From the NCBI GenBank assembly GCA_963832785.1, contig CAWHVF010000004.1:186001-250000 (forward strand): 64,000 bases of DNA, given 5' to 3'. Under the pieces are notes generated by a model that worked only from the letters and a program-made list of their open reading frames with translations, was not told the origin of the DNA and did not search any database. A program made the translations under genes and the position numbers. Source of the DNA: CAWBRT01 sp963832785. Its GTDB lineage: Bacteria; Acidobacteriota; Terriglobia; Terriglobales; Acidobacteriaceae. Shown here in pieces: positions 1 through 8,574 of the stretch; the stretch's first letter is position 1; each line of letters begins with the position of its first letter.

Positions 1-529
1 CGAAAAGCATGGTTCTGGACATCACTCTTCCGGCGTTGCGCATCAGGCATTCCAGCAATCTGAATTCGCGACGTTGAAGCGGTATTTCCCGTCCATTCCG
101 GCGCACCACGCGGGACATAAGGTCCATTTCCAAGTCGGCTATTCGGAGGACATTTTCCGCCGGAAACGATGTGCTCCTGCGTAAGATGGCCTCGATCCTG
201 GCGAGCAACTCGCCAAATGCGAATGGCTTGGTGATGTAGTCGTCGCCTCCCGCCCGCAGTCCCCGGATACGTTCGTCGACCTCGCTAAGCGCGCTCAGGA
301 TTACCACTGGCGTTTTCTTTCCCGCTGCGCGCATGCTGCTGACAATACCCAGCCCGTCGACTTCCGGCAACATCCTGTCAAGGACGACAACGTCGTAACT
401 CTCGCCTACTGCCGACACCAGACCGTCGCGCCCATTGGCGACACAGTCGACGATAAACCCTTGCTCCTTCAGTCCTTGAGCCAGATAGCCCAGCAATTCC
501 CTGTCATCTTCGATCACCAGCAAGCGCAC
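1..529 (-). CDS. OmpR-family response regulator, C-terminus cut by window edge
   Basis: Reading the minus strand from a GTG at 529 gives about 176 residues of an open frame that runs off the window. The receiver domain is clear: acidic pair in VIEDD near residue 8, phospho-acceptor Asp in VVVLDRMLPEVDG, and the conserved Lys in ITKPF. The start of a winged-helix output domain follows (IPLQRREFRLLECL). Such proteins are phosphorylated by a partner histidine kinase and bind promoters. The partner would lie beyond position 1, so the regulated genes cannot be seen. Confidence 0.9.
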   Translation of the reverse strand, partial: MRLLVIEDDRELLGYLAQGLKEQGFIVDCVANGRDGLVSAVGESYDVVVLDRMLPEVDGLGIVSSMRAAGKKTPVVILSALSEVDERIRGLRAGGDDYITKPFAFGELLARIEAILRRSTSFPAENVLRIADLEMDLMSRVVRRNGREIPLQRREFRLLECLMRNAGRVMSRTMLF

Positions 530-777
530 ACTACGTTCCCTTCCGCTTTTCCCAATTCGGCTAAAAGGTTTGCTCAAAAATTAAATTGATCGAGTAACCG
601 CACGCCAAAAGCCGACGCCGGGCGATCTACGCTAGACGCCATACATACACAACGAGCTTATGGTTAGAAGGCTGGTTTTTGGACGGAGTTGCACAATAGT
701 GTGGTAAAAAATCGGTGATTCATCCAGCGATGACTCCTGGTTCTTCAACTGGAAATAGAGTCCGACTGATGAGCCAG

Positions 778-1440
778 TCAAGCCCCAAATGTTAAGCGAT
801 CACTGTCACTGCCAAATACGCTCTTGAACCGGCTTTTAAAACGACGCCAGCGATTGTAAGAGTTCGCGTCATAGCAGCGGCATTCGTTCATCCGCCCCGA
901 AAAACCCGTAATCACCCGGAAGAGGCCCGGCGCCAGTTCGTTGGCCGCCACAAGAACAGCCACCAGCCTATGATTGCCCTCAAGGATGGTCAGCGGCTTG
1001 GTTTCGTCGACGCCGATCAGCACCACGGAGCTACGACTCACTGCCTGCCGAAGACAGTAGCCCATATCTTGAACTTTGCGGACAGAGCTTCCGTTGAAAC
1101 GCCCCGATCGAATGCGTTCGGCAATGTCCTTGAGTAACATGTTGCCGTTTGCGATTCGCTTCCATTCCGGGCGGGCCGCCACACAGATGAGATCGAGATC
1201 CGCGGGCTCGATCCGCATCTCCCACCATTGCGTATCGCGGGGAAGGTCGCGCCAAAGGTTTGCGCGGCGGCGAAACAACAGCTCGCGGCGCAATGTATTT
1301 TCCTTCGGGTCATTCAGATCCGGATGCAGAACCAGATCCTCGAACCTTTCCCTGTCTTTGTGAAACTCCCATTGATAGAACTCGTTCTTGAGGTATTCGG
1401 AAATCACTTCCGCTTCGGTAATCTGCTGTATTTTTTGCAC
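778..1440 (-). CDS. Hypothetical protein with ParB/Srx-like EGNHR motif
   Basis: This 220-residue protein is not one I can name. Its start is a GTG at 1440. The middle holds a short motif, TILEGNHRLVAVLVA, that resembles the core of ParB/sulfiredoxin-fold proteins, where the NHR/GHR turn binds a nucleotide. Before it is a region rich in Trp and Arg (DTQWWEMRIEPADLDLI). The tail is strongly basic (NRWRRFKSRFKSVFG). There is no signal peptide or membrane segment. It stands alone between a regulator and a long gene-poor stretch, so context gives no function. Confidence 0.6.
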   Translation of the reverse strand: MQKIQQITEAEVISEYLKNEFYQWEFHKDRERFEDLVLHPDLNDPKENTLRRELLFRRRANLWRDLPRDTQWWEMRIEPADLDLICVAARPEWKRIANGNMLLKDIAERIRSGRFNGSSVRKVQDMGYCLRQAVSRSSVVLIGVDETKPLTILEGNHRLVAVLVAANELAPGLFRVITGFSGRMNECRCYDANSYNRWRRFKSRFKSVFGSDSDRLTFGA

Positions 1441-2290
1441 CCGCTTAATACCCCTTCCTGCCCGAAGCGTTTTCGTCCAACCAAGTTACCGGCTCCGATA
1501 AAAATTGCGCCACCAGCATCAGAGTACGAGAAAGCTGCGAGAGATGCCCGCTGGGTTACAAAATTGTCATTTTCCTGTCATCAAAGCTTCACCTCGCCTG
1601 ACCGGAGCAATCGCATTGAATATTCATTGCCGAACCGGCAGGACGTCTTGAATCTATTCACAGTTGTCCGGCGAAAACCGGCGGAATGCGAGACGGTTAC
1701 CGCCGGGTGGCGGCGTGTTTCATAAACGCTTCGGCCGCTGGTGCCCGATGCGTAGGCTGTCTGGACCCTCCGGCAACGAATTGTGCTACAAACGTCAGAG
1801 TACGTGGAAGGTCGCGAGAGATGTCCTAATCATGACAAAAATATTATCTTCCGGCCATCGGTCTTCATCTCGCTCGGCCCCAGAATCGCAGTGACATTCC
1901 GCTAGGAGCTTGAATTTATAAGCGGTTTACTTGGCGGAAATGCGAGGCAGGCATTTTAGTTTGAGACCGGCTGCATAACTGGTTGATGAATTATTTCTTA
2001 ACAAATTATTCCGGCAGTGGCAACCGCTACGGGCGGGGCTCCATCTGGTCATTAGCAACTGTCACAGGGGATAGCGGATGTGACTTTGAGGGCGTAGCTA
2101 CGAGCGCCCGTTAGGCACTGGAGGTATGGCTCCGCATCCGCCATAATCTCTTCCCTTATTCCATCTATCCACAGTTTAGGCCAATTGCGAACGGAGCCGC
2201 TTTGCAGGTACGCCCGAACCACTTCACTTGGTGTACTCATTCGCCCGCGCCTCGCCGTAGTTTTGTTGCTTGAAATGTCATGGGGAAGTC
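1441..2290. other. Gene-poor stretch with a spaced 28-bp repeat
   Basis: About 850 bases lie between the ParB-like gene and the ATP-grasp gene with no convincing coding sequence. Short open frames on both strands lack ribosome sites and family resemblance. The region is more AT-rich in places and holds two related blocks at 1519-1546 and 1795-1823. It probably contains the promoter of the operon starting at 2291, but I cannot place one firmly. Confidence 0.5.
1519..1823 (+). repeat. Two imperfect copies of a 28-bp block, 276 bp apart
   Basis: At 1519-1546 and 1795-1823 the sequence TCAGAGTACG is followed after 8 or 9 bases by GCGAGAGATG. The two decamers are identical in both copies and the middle is partly conserved. 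They are in the same orientation upstream of the sulfolactate-type operon. They could be binding sites for a regulator or the trace of a small duplication. Confidence 0.55.
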
Positions 2291-3568
2291 ATGCGAAACA
2301 GAATAGAGCCGGTCAGAATCGAAAATAACGCGGTCCCCGCGGTCGTGCTGGTGTCGTCCCAGCATGGCGGGGTAGGCATCATCCGCAGTCTTGGCCGAGC
2401 AGGGATCCCCGTATACGGGGTCCATCAAGATCGCTGGGAGCCCTCCGCGCGGTCCCGATACCTGCGTGGCATCTTCCGTTGGGACTTCTCGGCGGCGCCG
2501 GCGGCGTCAGTGGAGTTCCTGCTGGGGATTGCGCGGCAACTCGGCTGCCGCCCCGTTCTCATCGCTACTTCCGACATTACCGCTGTCTTCCTCGCCGACC
2601 ATGCTGAGATTCTGGCCAAACATTATCTTTTTTCTACGGCCTCGGCAGAGGTGACGCGCACCTTTGTCAGCAAGAAAGAAACCGCCGATCTCTGCCGACA
2701 ACTGGAGATTCCGAGCCCGCAGACCACAATGCCGGACTCCCGAAGCGATCTGTTGAGCTTCGCGCGCTCAGTCCGCTACCCGGTCATAGTTAAGGGCGAG
2801 ACCGGCAATTTTCTGCGGGAAAGACAGCGCCGCGTGCGCGTCGCGATCGTAATCAGCCAGCAAGAACTGCTTGACATCTACGATCTGAATGCGGAGGCCG
2901 GACCTCCAATGCTCGTCGTGCAGGAATACATACCCGGCGGCGACGATACCATCTGGATGTTCAATGGCTACTTCAACCGGCACTCCGAGTGCGTCTTCGG
3001 CGCTACCGGCAGAAAGCTTCATCAGTTTCCGATCCACCGTGGCAGTACCTGTCTCGGGGTTTGCGAGAGCAACGAAATCATTGTCGAGCAAACCACGCGG
3101 CTGATGGCTGCCGTGCGTTACCACGGGCCCTTGGACATTGGCTACCGCTTTGACGCTCGCGACGGGAAGTACAAGCTGCTTGATGTCAATCCGCGCATCG
3201 GGGCCACTTTTCGCCTGTTCGTGGCCGGCAACGAACTCGATGTTGCCCGCGCCATCTACCTGGATGTTACCGGGCAAGCGATCCCGCCCGCTCAAGTATG
3301 CCCGGGCCGGAAGTGGATTGTGGAAAGTAATGATCTGATCTCCGGGGTGAACTACCTGCGGGAACGGCAATTGACCCTGGGCGGATGGTTATCGTCGCTG
3401 CGCGGCGTTCAGGAAGGCGTGTGGCTGAGCTCGGATGATCCGGCACCGCTGGCAACCCTGCCATTCCTGTGGCTGCGCAAATCCCTCCGCAAACGTCCTA
3501 CAGTGGTGCACCTTCGTGAGAACGCCATCGATCGTGCGACTGCAACACCCCGCGACCCGGCCTTATAG
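2291..3568 (+). CDS. ATP-grasp ligase
   Basis: This 425-residue protein has the ATP-grasp layout: an N-terminal Rossmann-like part (VVLVSSQHGGVGIIRSLGRAG), an ATP-binding Lys in RYPVIVKGETG near residue 160, and a metal-binding end of the fold in KLLDVNPRIGATF near residue 305. Such enzymes join a carboxylate to an amine, thiol or similar group through an acyl-phosphate. I chose ATG 2291, with GGGGAAG just before it, over an in-frame TTG at 2270. It leads a likely operon with a glycosyltransferase, a LarA homologue, ComA and ComB. A role in attaching a small acid to a glycan or peptide is inferred. Confidence 0.8.
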   Translation: MRNRIEPVRIENNAVPAVVLVSSQHGGVGIIRSLGRAGIPVYGVHQDRWEPSARSRYLRGIFRWDFSAAPAASVEFLLGIARQLGCRPVLIATSDITAVFLADHAEILAKHYLFSTASAEVTRTFVSKKETADLCRQLEIPSPQTTMPDSRSDLLSFARSVRYPVIVKGETGNFLRERQRRVRVAIVISQQELLDIYDLNAEAGPPMLVVQEYIPGGDDTIWMFNGYFNRHSECVFGATGRKLHQFPIHRGSTCLGVCESNEIIVEQTTRLMAAVRYHGPLDIGYRFDARDGKYKLLDVNPRIGATFRLFVAGNELDVARAIYLDVTGQAIPPAQVCPGRKWIVESNDLISGVNYLRERQLTLGGWLSSLRGVQEGVWLSSDDPAPLATLPFLWLRKSLRKRPTVVHLRENAIDRATATPRDPAL

Positions 3569-3597
3569 GCCGGCGTAGTAGCGATCGTCTGATTTCT

Positions 3598-4944
3598 ATG
3601 AACGAAGCTCTTGAGATTGGCGCCGGTGGTTTTTTCGGGAATGCGCCTGTTTCCTTCCTTGGCACTCGCCCGGTATCGGCCGGCGCGGCCGCCGCTCCGG
3701 AGGACATTCGCTCAACGCGCACCCTGAAAGCGGAGAGAAACGTTCTGGCAACCATTCGCGTGTGTGCAATTACCTGCGATGGGTACCCCCAAGATCCCCT
3801 CGTTCGGCGAACGGCTGAGGCTGCCGCCGGCGCGGGCATCGACTACCATGTGATTTGCTCCACGAAGAAAGGGCAAGCGAAATATGAGCTCTTCAACGGG
3901 GTTCATGTTCATCGCATACCACTGAGCAGAATCAGTGCTAAGCCGCTCGGAACCACGCTGGCGCTGTGGTCCGCCTTTGCGGTGGCAGCCTGCGCCAAGG
4001 TGGCACGCCTGCATCTGAGAGACTGTTTCGATGTCGTGCATATTCACAACCTGCCGGACTTTCTCGTGTTTGCCGCGCTGGTTCCCAAGCTGCGTGGAGT
4101 GCGGGTCATCCTGCACGTGCAGGACGTGGCGCCCGAGTTGATGGGAGCCAAGACAAAAGGGTTCATGCGGCGCATCACCGTGCCGCTGGCGAAGCTGCAG
4201 GAACGGATTTCCACGGCCTTTGCCGATCATGTTCTCACCGTAGGCTGGCCCTTTGAAGAATGCCTGCTGAAGCGTGGCGTGCCCCGGGAGAAACTGAGTA
4301 GCGTTCTGAACAGCGCCGACCCCAATCTCTTTCCTGCAGAGAAGCGCTCGGAACCTTTCTTAGGCAAGGCGACAGCCGAACGCCCGATCGTCCTTATGTA
4401 CTACGGCACATGCTCCAAGCGCCAGGGCCTCGACACCGCCATTCACGCCCTGGCCAAGGCGCGCGAGACGGCCCCGCATCTGCGCCTGCATATCAAAGGT
4501 AGCGGCGACCAGCTGCCTTATTTGAAGGAATTGGCGCAATCGCTCGCCCTCGCCGATCGGGTCACGTTCTACCCGGGCGGTCCGATCGACGAGGTAGCGG
4601 ATTTCATTGCGCAGGGCGACATCAGTATCATTCCCTATCGCGCGGATGGCTTCATGAACCTGGTGCTGCCGACCAAAGCCTACGAGTGCGCCCTGATGCG
4701 CCGTCCGATGATCGCCTCCGATACGGTCGCCATGCGCTCGATGTTTCGCGCAACGTCCGTGATGCTCTGCGATCCCTCCAGCGTCGATAGCTTTGCCGAA
4801 GCCATTGTCAAGCTTTATCACAGCCCGGAGAAACGCGCCGAGCTGACCGCCAGCGCCGAGCAAGACTACGCAAACTATCGATGGGAAATGATGGCCGGAC
4901 GTTATACGCGTTTGATTACCACCTTGGCCACGAGGGGCGCCTAG
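3598..4944 (+). CDS. GT4-family glycosyltransferase
   Basis: The 448-residue product has the GT-B fold of family 4 transferases. The N-terminal half carries VCAITCDGYPQDPLVRRTAEAA and DVVHIHNLPDFLVFAA. The C-terminal half starts with a sugar-nucleotide-domain strand (IVLMYYGTCSKRQGLDTAI) and ends in ISIIPYRADGFMNLVLPTKAYE, where family 4 enzymes usually have an EX7E-type motif; here the first Glu is replaced by Asp or lies elsewhere. The first 50 residues look extra, so the true start may be downstream of 3598. It lies 29 bases after the ATP-grasp gene and 20 before the LarA-like gene. It would move a sugar from a nucleotide donor at the inner membrane. Confidence 0.85.
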   Translation: MNEALEIGAGGFFGNAPVSFLGTRPVSAGAAAAPEDIRSTRTLKAERNVLATIRVCAITCDGYPQDPLVRRTAEAAAGAGIDYHVICSTKKGQAKYELFNGVHVHRIPLSRISAKPLGTTLALWSAFAVAACAKVARLHLRDCFDVVHIHNLPDFLVFAALVPKLRGVRVILHVQDVAPELMGAKTKGFMRRITVPLAKLQERISTAFADHVLTVGWPFEECLLKRGVPREKLSSVLNSADPNLFPAEKRSEPFLGKATAERPIVLMYYGTCSKRQGLDTAIHALAKARETAPHLRLHIKGSGDQLPYLKELAQSLALADRVTFYPGGPIDEVADFIAQGDISIIPYRADGFMNLVLPTKAYECALMRRPMIASDTVAMRSMFRATSVMLCDPSSVDSFAEAIVKLYHSPEKRAELTASAEQDYANYRWEMMAGRYTRLITTLATRGA

Positions 4945-4964
4945 CCCCTGGTGCGTAAGAAATA

Positions 4965-6293
4965 GTGCGAAAGCCATTGATTCGCGGCACACAAGTTGAA
5001 ATACGCAGTGGCGCCTGGGCCGGTGATTCGCGGCTTATGCTCGACGTTCCGGAAAATTGGGACCTGCGCGTGTTGCGGCCGAGCACTCCGGCCCCGCTCG
5101 GTAGCGCAGAAATCTGGAACGCGCTGGAGAATCCAATCGGTCAGCCGCCGGTACGCATTTTGGCTCGCGGTTGTCGTCGACCGATAATCATGGTTGACGA
5201 CTTGAACCGGCCGACGCCGGCCTATGAGATCGTGCCGCTGCTGCTTAGACAGTTTGCCGAAGCCGGCATCCGGGCCAGGGATGTCACTCTCATCATGGCG
5301 CCGGGCACGCACGGCGCCCCGCCCGTGGACGCACTGGAGAAAAAAGCCGGTCGCGAAGCCGCCTCGGTTTGCCGTCTGGTGGTTCATGATCACCGGCGCG
5401 ACGGAGCGCGCGTCGGCCAGACGTCGTTTGGCACTCCGGTGTTTGCCAATCGCGAACTGCTGCAGGGCGATTTCGTCGTGGGCGTCGGGGGAATCCTCCC
5501 CAACCACACGGCCGGCTTCGGCGGCGGATCAAAACTCGCGCTGGGAGTGCTGGGCACCCGCTCGATACGCCACCTGCACTACTCGCATCGGCCTTCCGGC
5601 TGGGGCAATGAACATGGAATCAACTTTCGCCGGGACTTGGACGAAATCGCGAAACTGATCGGGATCCGCACCATCGTCTCCGTGCACATCGACTGCAATC
5701 GCGAAGTCGTGGGCGTTCACTGCGGCGATCCGGAGCGGTATTTCGACTGTGCGGTGCAGTTTGCCAGGCAGATTGGCACGGCGCCGGACCCGGGTGATGC
5801 CGACGTGGTCATCGCCAACACCTACCCCCTGGATGTTTCCCTGACCTTCGCCAGGATGAAGGGTTTTGCCGCGTTCTCACTGGCCAGGCCGGGAGCTTCT
5901 AAAATCGCAATCGCTTCGTGCGCGGAAGGATTGGGCAAGCACGGTTTGTTTCCCTTACAGCCTTCGCGCCAACACCGCCTGGTCGAAATCGCCGCTCAAG
6001 TGCGCACTCTCGACTTGAGAGCGATAGCGCGAAAGGCGACCCGGCGCCTCGCGGGCATGGCGCGCTCACGCTCTGCCCCGCGTGCTTCCGGCCCAGTGGC
6101 GCCGGCGCCGGAGCTGCCGATATGGGTGTTCCGGCCTGGAGAGCATGCCATGGCTCTTCCCGCCGAGTGCCTGGAAATGCGGATTCGCAACTCCTGGGCC
6201 GAGATCATCGACGCCATACAACGGGAGCAGCGAGACCGCCGCCCGAAGGTCGCCCTGTATGCATGCACGCCGCTACAGTGCTTCGCCACCTAG
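4965..6293 (+). CDS. LarA-like nickel-pincer 2-hydroxyacid racemase
   Basis: The 442-residue protein belongs to the lactate racemase LarA family (DUF2088). It has DDLNRPTPAYE near residue 78, GTHG with His116, and PNHTAGFGGGSK with His181 and Lys190. These match the catalytic histidines and the lysine that holds the nickel-pincer nucleotide in LarA. The start is GTG 4965. Family members racemise or epimerise 2-hydroxyacids. The larB, larC and larE genes for cofactor synthesis are not in the window. The C-terminal third is more divergent and Arg/Ala-rich. Beside ComA and ComB, 3-sulfolactate is an attractive substrate, but this is inference. Confidence 0.8.
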   Translation: MRKPLIRGTQVEIRSGAWAGDSRLMLDVPENWDLRVLRPSTPAPLGSAEIWNALENPIGQPPVRILARGCRRPIIMVDDLNRPTPAYEIVPLLLRQFAEAGIRARDVTLIMAPGTHGAPPVDALEKKAGREAASVCRLVVHDHRRDGARVGQTSFGTPVFANRELLQGDFVVGVGGILPNHTAGFGGGSKLALGVLGTRSIRHLHYSHRPSGWGNEHGINFRRDLDEIAKLIGIRTIVSVHIDCNREVVGVHCGDPERYFDCAVQFARQIGTAPDPGDADVVIANTYPLDVSLTFARMKGFAAFSLARPGASKIAIASCAEGLGKHGLFPLQPSRQHRLVEIAAQVRTLDLRAIARKATRRLAGMARSRSAPRASGPVAPAPELPIWVFRPGEHAMALPAECLEMRIRNSWAEIIDAIQREQRDRRPKVALYACTPLQCFAT

Positions 6294-6491
6294 TCATGGC
6301 ATGCCGAAAGTACGTCGTTCCGCAACATTATCCAGCAACCCTGGGGCACGTCGTCCTGCGACATTCTCCAGCAATCTTGGGCGGGCCTCCACCCCGGCAC
6401 CGCTGAAGCCATGGGCGCGCTTGCGTGGTTTCCCGCCAGCACACAGCCAGAACAGAACTACACAACCAGAACAGAACTAGGAGTGATCCGC

Positions 6492-7328
6492 ATGAACCAT
6501 GAATCCGAGGCGTTATTCGCCGGTAAGATGCACACCAGGGATTATCTGAGGCAGATCGGCGTTCCCGATCTCCCGCCTCTCACCAGTCCCTTCGACCCCG
6601 GTTATGACCCGGCCACCTTCGAATCGCACCTCGAACAAAGTAGCCACCTGATGTCCATTATGAAAATTTCGATGGCTTGTTGGCAAATCGCCAACGAAAG
6701 GGCTACCCGGCGCAAGATCATGGCGGCTCGCCACTACCACGTTCCTACCGTTACCGGCGGAGGTCCGTTTGAAGTGGCCGTGCAACAGGGCAAACTGGAC
6801 ATATATCTCGATCTCGTTGCCGATATCGGGATAACACGGATCGAAGCGGGAGAGGGTTTTACGGACATGCCGCTGCCTCCGCGCGAGGTGATTCGCATGG
6901 CCCACGAGCGTGGACTTGAGGTCCAGTTCGAGTTGGGGAAGAAGCACGATGGCGCTTTCAGCGAAGACGTTGTGACCGGGCTCATCGAGCAGGGACATCG
7001 CTGGCTCGAAGCCGGCGCTTTGCAACTGGTGGTCGAGGCACGCGAAAGCGCGAAAGGGGTAGGCCTGTTCGATGAGCAAGGCCGTTTCAATGCCACCTTC
7101 GCCGACCGCTTTGCCGCCGCCTTTGGCCACGAAAAGGTCATCTTCGAGGCGCCAAACAAGCCCAGCCAGTTTGCCTTGCTCAACCACTTCGGCCGCGAAG
7201 TCCACCTCTGCAACGTACGCCTGGAGGAGCTTCTGCGGGTTGAAATCTACCGGCGCGGGCTGCATTCCGATGCCTTCGCCCAAGAACATCTGCGGCCGCG
7301 CGTCAGCACGGTCAGCCGGGCAGCGTGA
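6492..7328 (+). CDS. comA: Phosphosulfolactate synthase (ComA family)
   Basis: The 278-residue product matches the ComA family, which adds sulfite to phosphoenolpyruvate to give (2R)-phospho-3-sulfolactate. Visible features are IMKISMACWQIANE, the GGGPFEVAVQQGKLDIYL segment, ITRIEAGEGFTDMP with the active-site Glu region, and VIFEAPNKPSQFALL. I place the start at ATG 6492, with AGGAG nine bases upstream, rather than at an in-frame start at 6411. The next gene, comB, starts four bases after the stop. ComA is known from methanogen coenzyme M synthesis and from the Bacillus spore sulfolactate route. Confidence 0.85.
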   Translation: MNHESEALFAGKMHTRDYLRQIGVPDLPPLTSPFDPGYDPATFESHLEQSSHLMSIMKISMACWQIANERATRRKIMAARHYHVPTVTGGGPFEVAVQQGKLDIYLDLVADIGITRIEAGEGFTDMPLPPREVIRMAHERGLEVQFELGKKHDGAFSEDVVTGLIEQGHRWLEAGALQLVVEARESAKGVGLFDEQGRFNATFADRFAAAFGHEKVIFEAPNKPSQFALLNHFGREVHLCNVRLEELLRVEIYRRGLHSDAFAQEHLRPRVSTVSRAA

Positions 7329-7332
7329 AAAT

Positions 7333-8073
7333 ATGCGTAAAACACTGATCATCGACTGTTTCCCCTCCAGCGTGGCCCGCTACCGCCACGAGTATGCCGT
7401 GGTAGCCATCGACGTAATTCGCGCTACCACCATGGCGATCACTTCGGCGGCGAGCGGACGGAGAACTTTTTGCGCCAGTTCGCTGCAGGACATGCGGCGG
7501 ATTGCCCAGCGGCTCGACAATCCATTGCTTGCCGGCGAACTGAATGGCGACATGCCCGAGGGCCTCGACATGAACAACAGCCCCGCGGAGTTGCTTGAGC
7601 GCACCGACTTGCACCGCCCGCTCATCCTGCTTTCGTCCTCCGGGACGAAACTGATCTGCGAAGCCGCCCGTGGTGCGCTGCCTGCTTACCTTGCATGCTT
7701 ACGCAATTACTCGGCCGTCGCTCGGCATTTGGCTGCCACGCATGGCAAGATCGCCATCATCGGCGCCGGAAGCCGGGACGAGTTTCGCGAAGAGGATCAG
7801 ATGTGCTGCGCTTGGATCGCGGAGCGACTGCTTCGGGCCGGCTATGCGGCGGAAAACTCCGTCACCCTGGATATCGTGGAACGCTGGAGCGGCGCGCCAC
7901 CCGAAGCCTGCTACGCCAGCAACAGCGTGGGATATTTGCGCCGTTCCGGACAGATGCGCGATCTCACCTTTATTCTCGACCACATCGACGATCTGGAAGG
8001 CCTTTTCATGACCGCCGGAGACGAGATCGTTATTCCCACGCCAGCCTCGACGGAGGTGGCTGAAGCAGCGTAA
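7333..8073 (+). CDS. comB: 2-phosphosulfolactate phosphatase (ComB family)
   Basis: The 246-residue product resembles ComB, the Mg-dependent phosphatase that turns phosphosulfolactate into 3-sulfolactate. Family features are the N-terminal VVAIDVIRATTMAITSA, LLAGELNGDMPEGLDMNNSP and LILLSSSGTKLI, then IIGAGSRDEFREEDQMCCAWIAERL. ATG 7333 follows the comA stop by four bases, so the two are surely co-translated. It closes the operon, and a terminator-like hairpin follows at 8112. With ComA it gives a complete two-step route from phosphoenolpyruvate and sulfite to sulfolactate. Confidence 0.88.
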   Translation: MRKTLIIDCFPSSVARYRHEYAVVAIDVIRATTMAITSAASGRRTFCASSLQDMRRIAQRLDNPLLAGELNGDMPEGLDMNNSPAELLERTDLHRPLILLSSSGTKLICEAARGALPAYLACLRNYSAVARHLAATHGKIAIIGAGSRDEFREEDQMCCAWIAERLLRAGYAAENSVTLDIVERWSGAPPEACYASNSVGYLRRSGQMRDLTFILDHIDDLEGLFMTAGDEIVIPTPASTEVAEAA

Positions 8074-8111
8074 CCCGAGCCTCAAAACATCCTGCCTGCG
8101 TACTAAGACAG

Positions 8112-8148
8112 AGCCCTGGACTCACCATGAGTTCGGGGCTTTGTTGTA
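8112..8148 (+). terminator. Rho-independent terminator after comB
   Basis: A long stem pairs GAGCCC-T-GGACTC with GAGTTC-G-GGGCTT around an ACCAT loop and is followed by TTGTTGTATTT. It lies 39 bases after the comB stop and fits the end of the operon that begins at 2291. Confidence 0.7.
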
Positions 8149-8216
8149 TTTAAGGATTCCCCGGCGTACCGGGGTTTCCCAAAACAAGTTGACAGCTCTC
8201 TTTTCCGCCGAGCTAA

Positions 8217-8414
8217 GGCAAGGTCGTAGCGATCAAGGTTCATCACCTTGCTCACGCCGCCACGAAGTCCTTCACAAACGCCTCCTTCGCGTCGGCACAT
8301 ACATAGACTTCCATGATTGCTCGGAGCTGGGAGTTCGAACCGAAGATAAGGTCGACACGGGTGCTGGTCCACTTAATTGCGCCTGCGCCCGTCGCGCGCT
8401 CGCGCCCCATAAAC
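8217..8414 (-). pseudogene. katG: Catalase-peroxidase (katG) C-terminal remnant, frameshifted
   Basis: The minus strand reads RVDLIFGSNSQLRAIMEVY and then AKEAFVKDFVAA, the typical end of KatG. A one-base loss near 8254, in what should be a Trp codon, then shifts the frame. SKVMNLDRYDLA continues in the next frame. Only about 65 codons of a roughly 730-residue enzyme remain, with no heme or catalytic part, so the gene is dead. Nothing of katG is recognisable upstream toward folD. Confidence 0.85.
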
Positions 8415-8574
8415 ACCTATGGCCGTTGCCTGAGCGACAACGACCTTAACGGATGGAAACTTTGGTTAATTGCAAGACGACCCTCAGCGGACAGAATTCT
8501 TGCGCAACACACTGCTCCTTCCGGTCAGTTCTTCATCGAGGGCCACGGGATTGCGAAACTTCAACCCGCAAACT

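Noticed and set aside
692..706. Match between GCACAATAGTGTG near 692 and CACAATAGTGTGC near 35862
   Set aside because: A short shared palindrome-like word in host and island; chance cannot be excluded and there are no further copies that I saw.
2052..2240. Minus-strand 62-codon frame divergent from the ATP-grasp gene
   Set aside because: No ribosome site and no known family; possible but too weak to list.
4965..6293. Calling the LarA-like gene a true lactate racemase (larA)
   Set aside because: The fold and catalytic residues fit, but larBCE are absent and the neighbours suggest another hydroxyacid, so no symbol was given.
8103..8372. Minus-strand 89-codon frame over the katG remnant
   Set aside because: It is only the frameshifted tail of katG read through; covered by the pseudogene entry.
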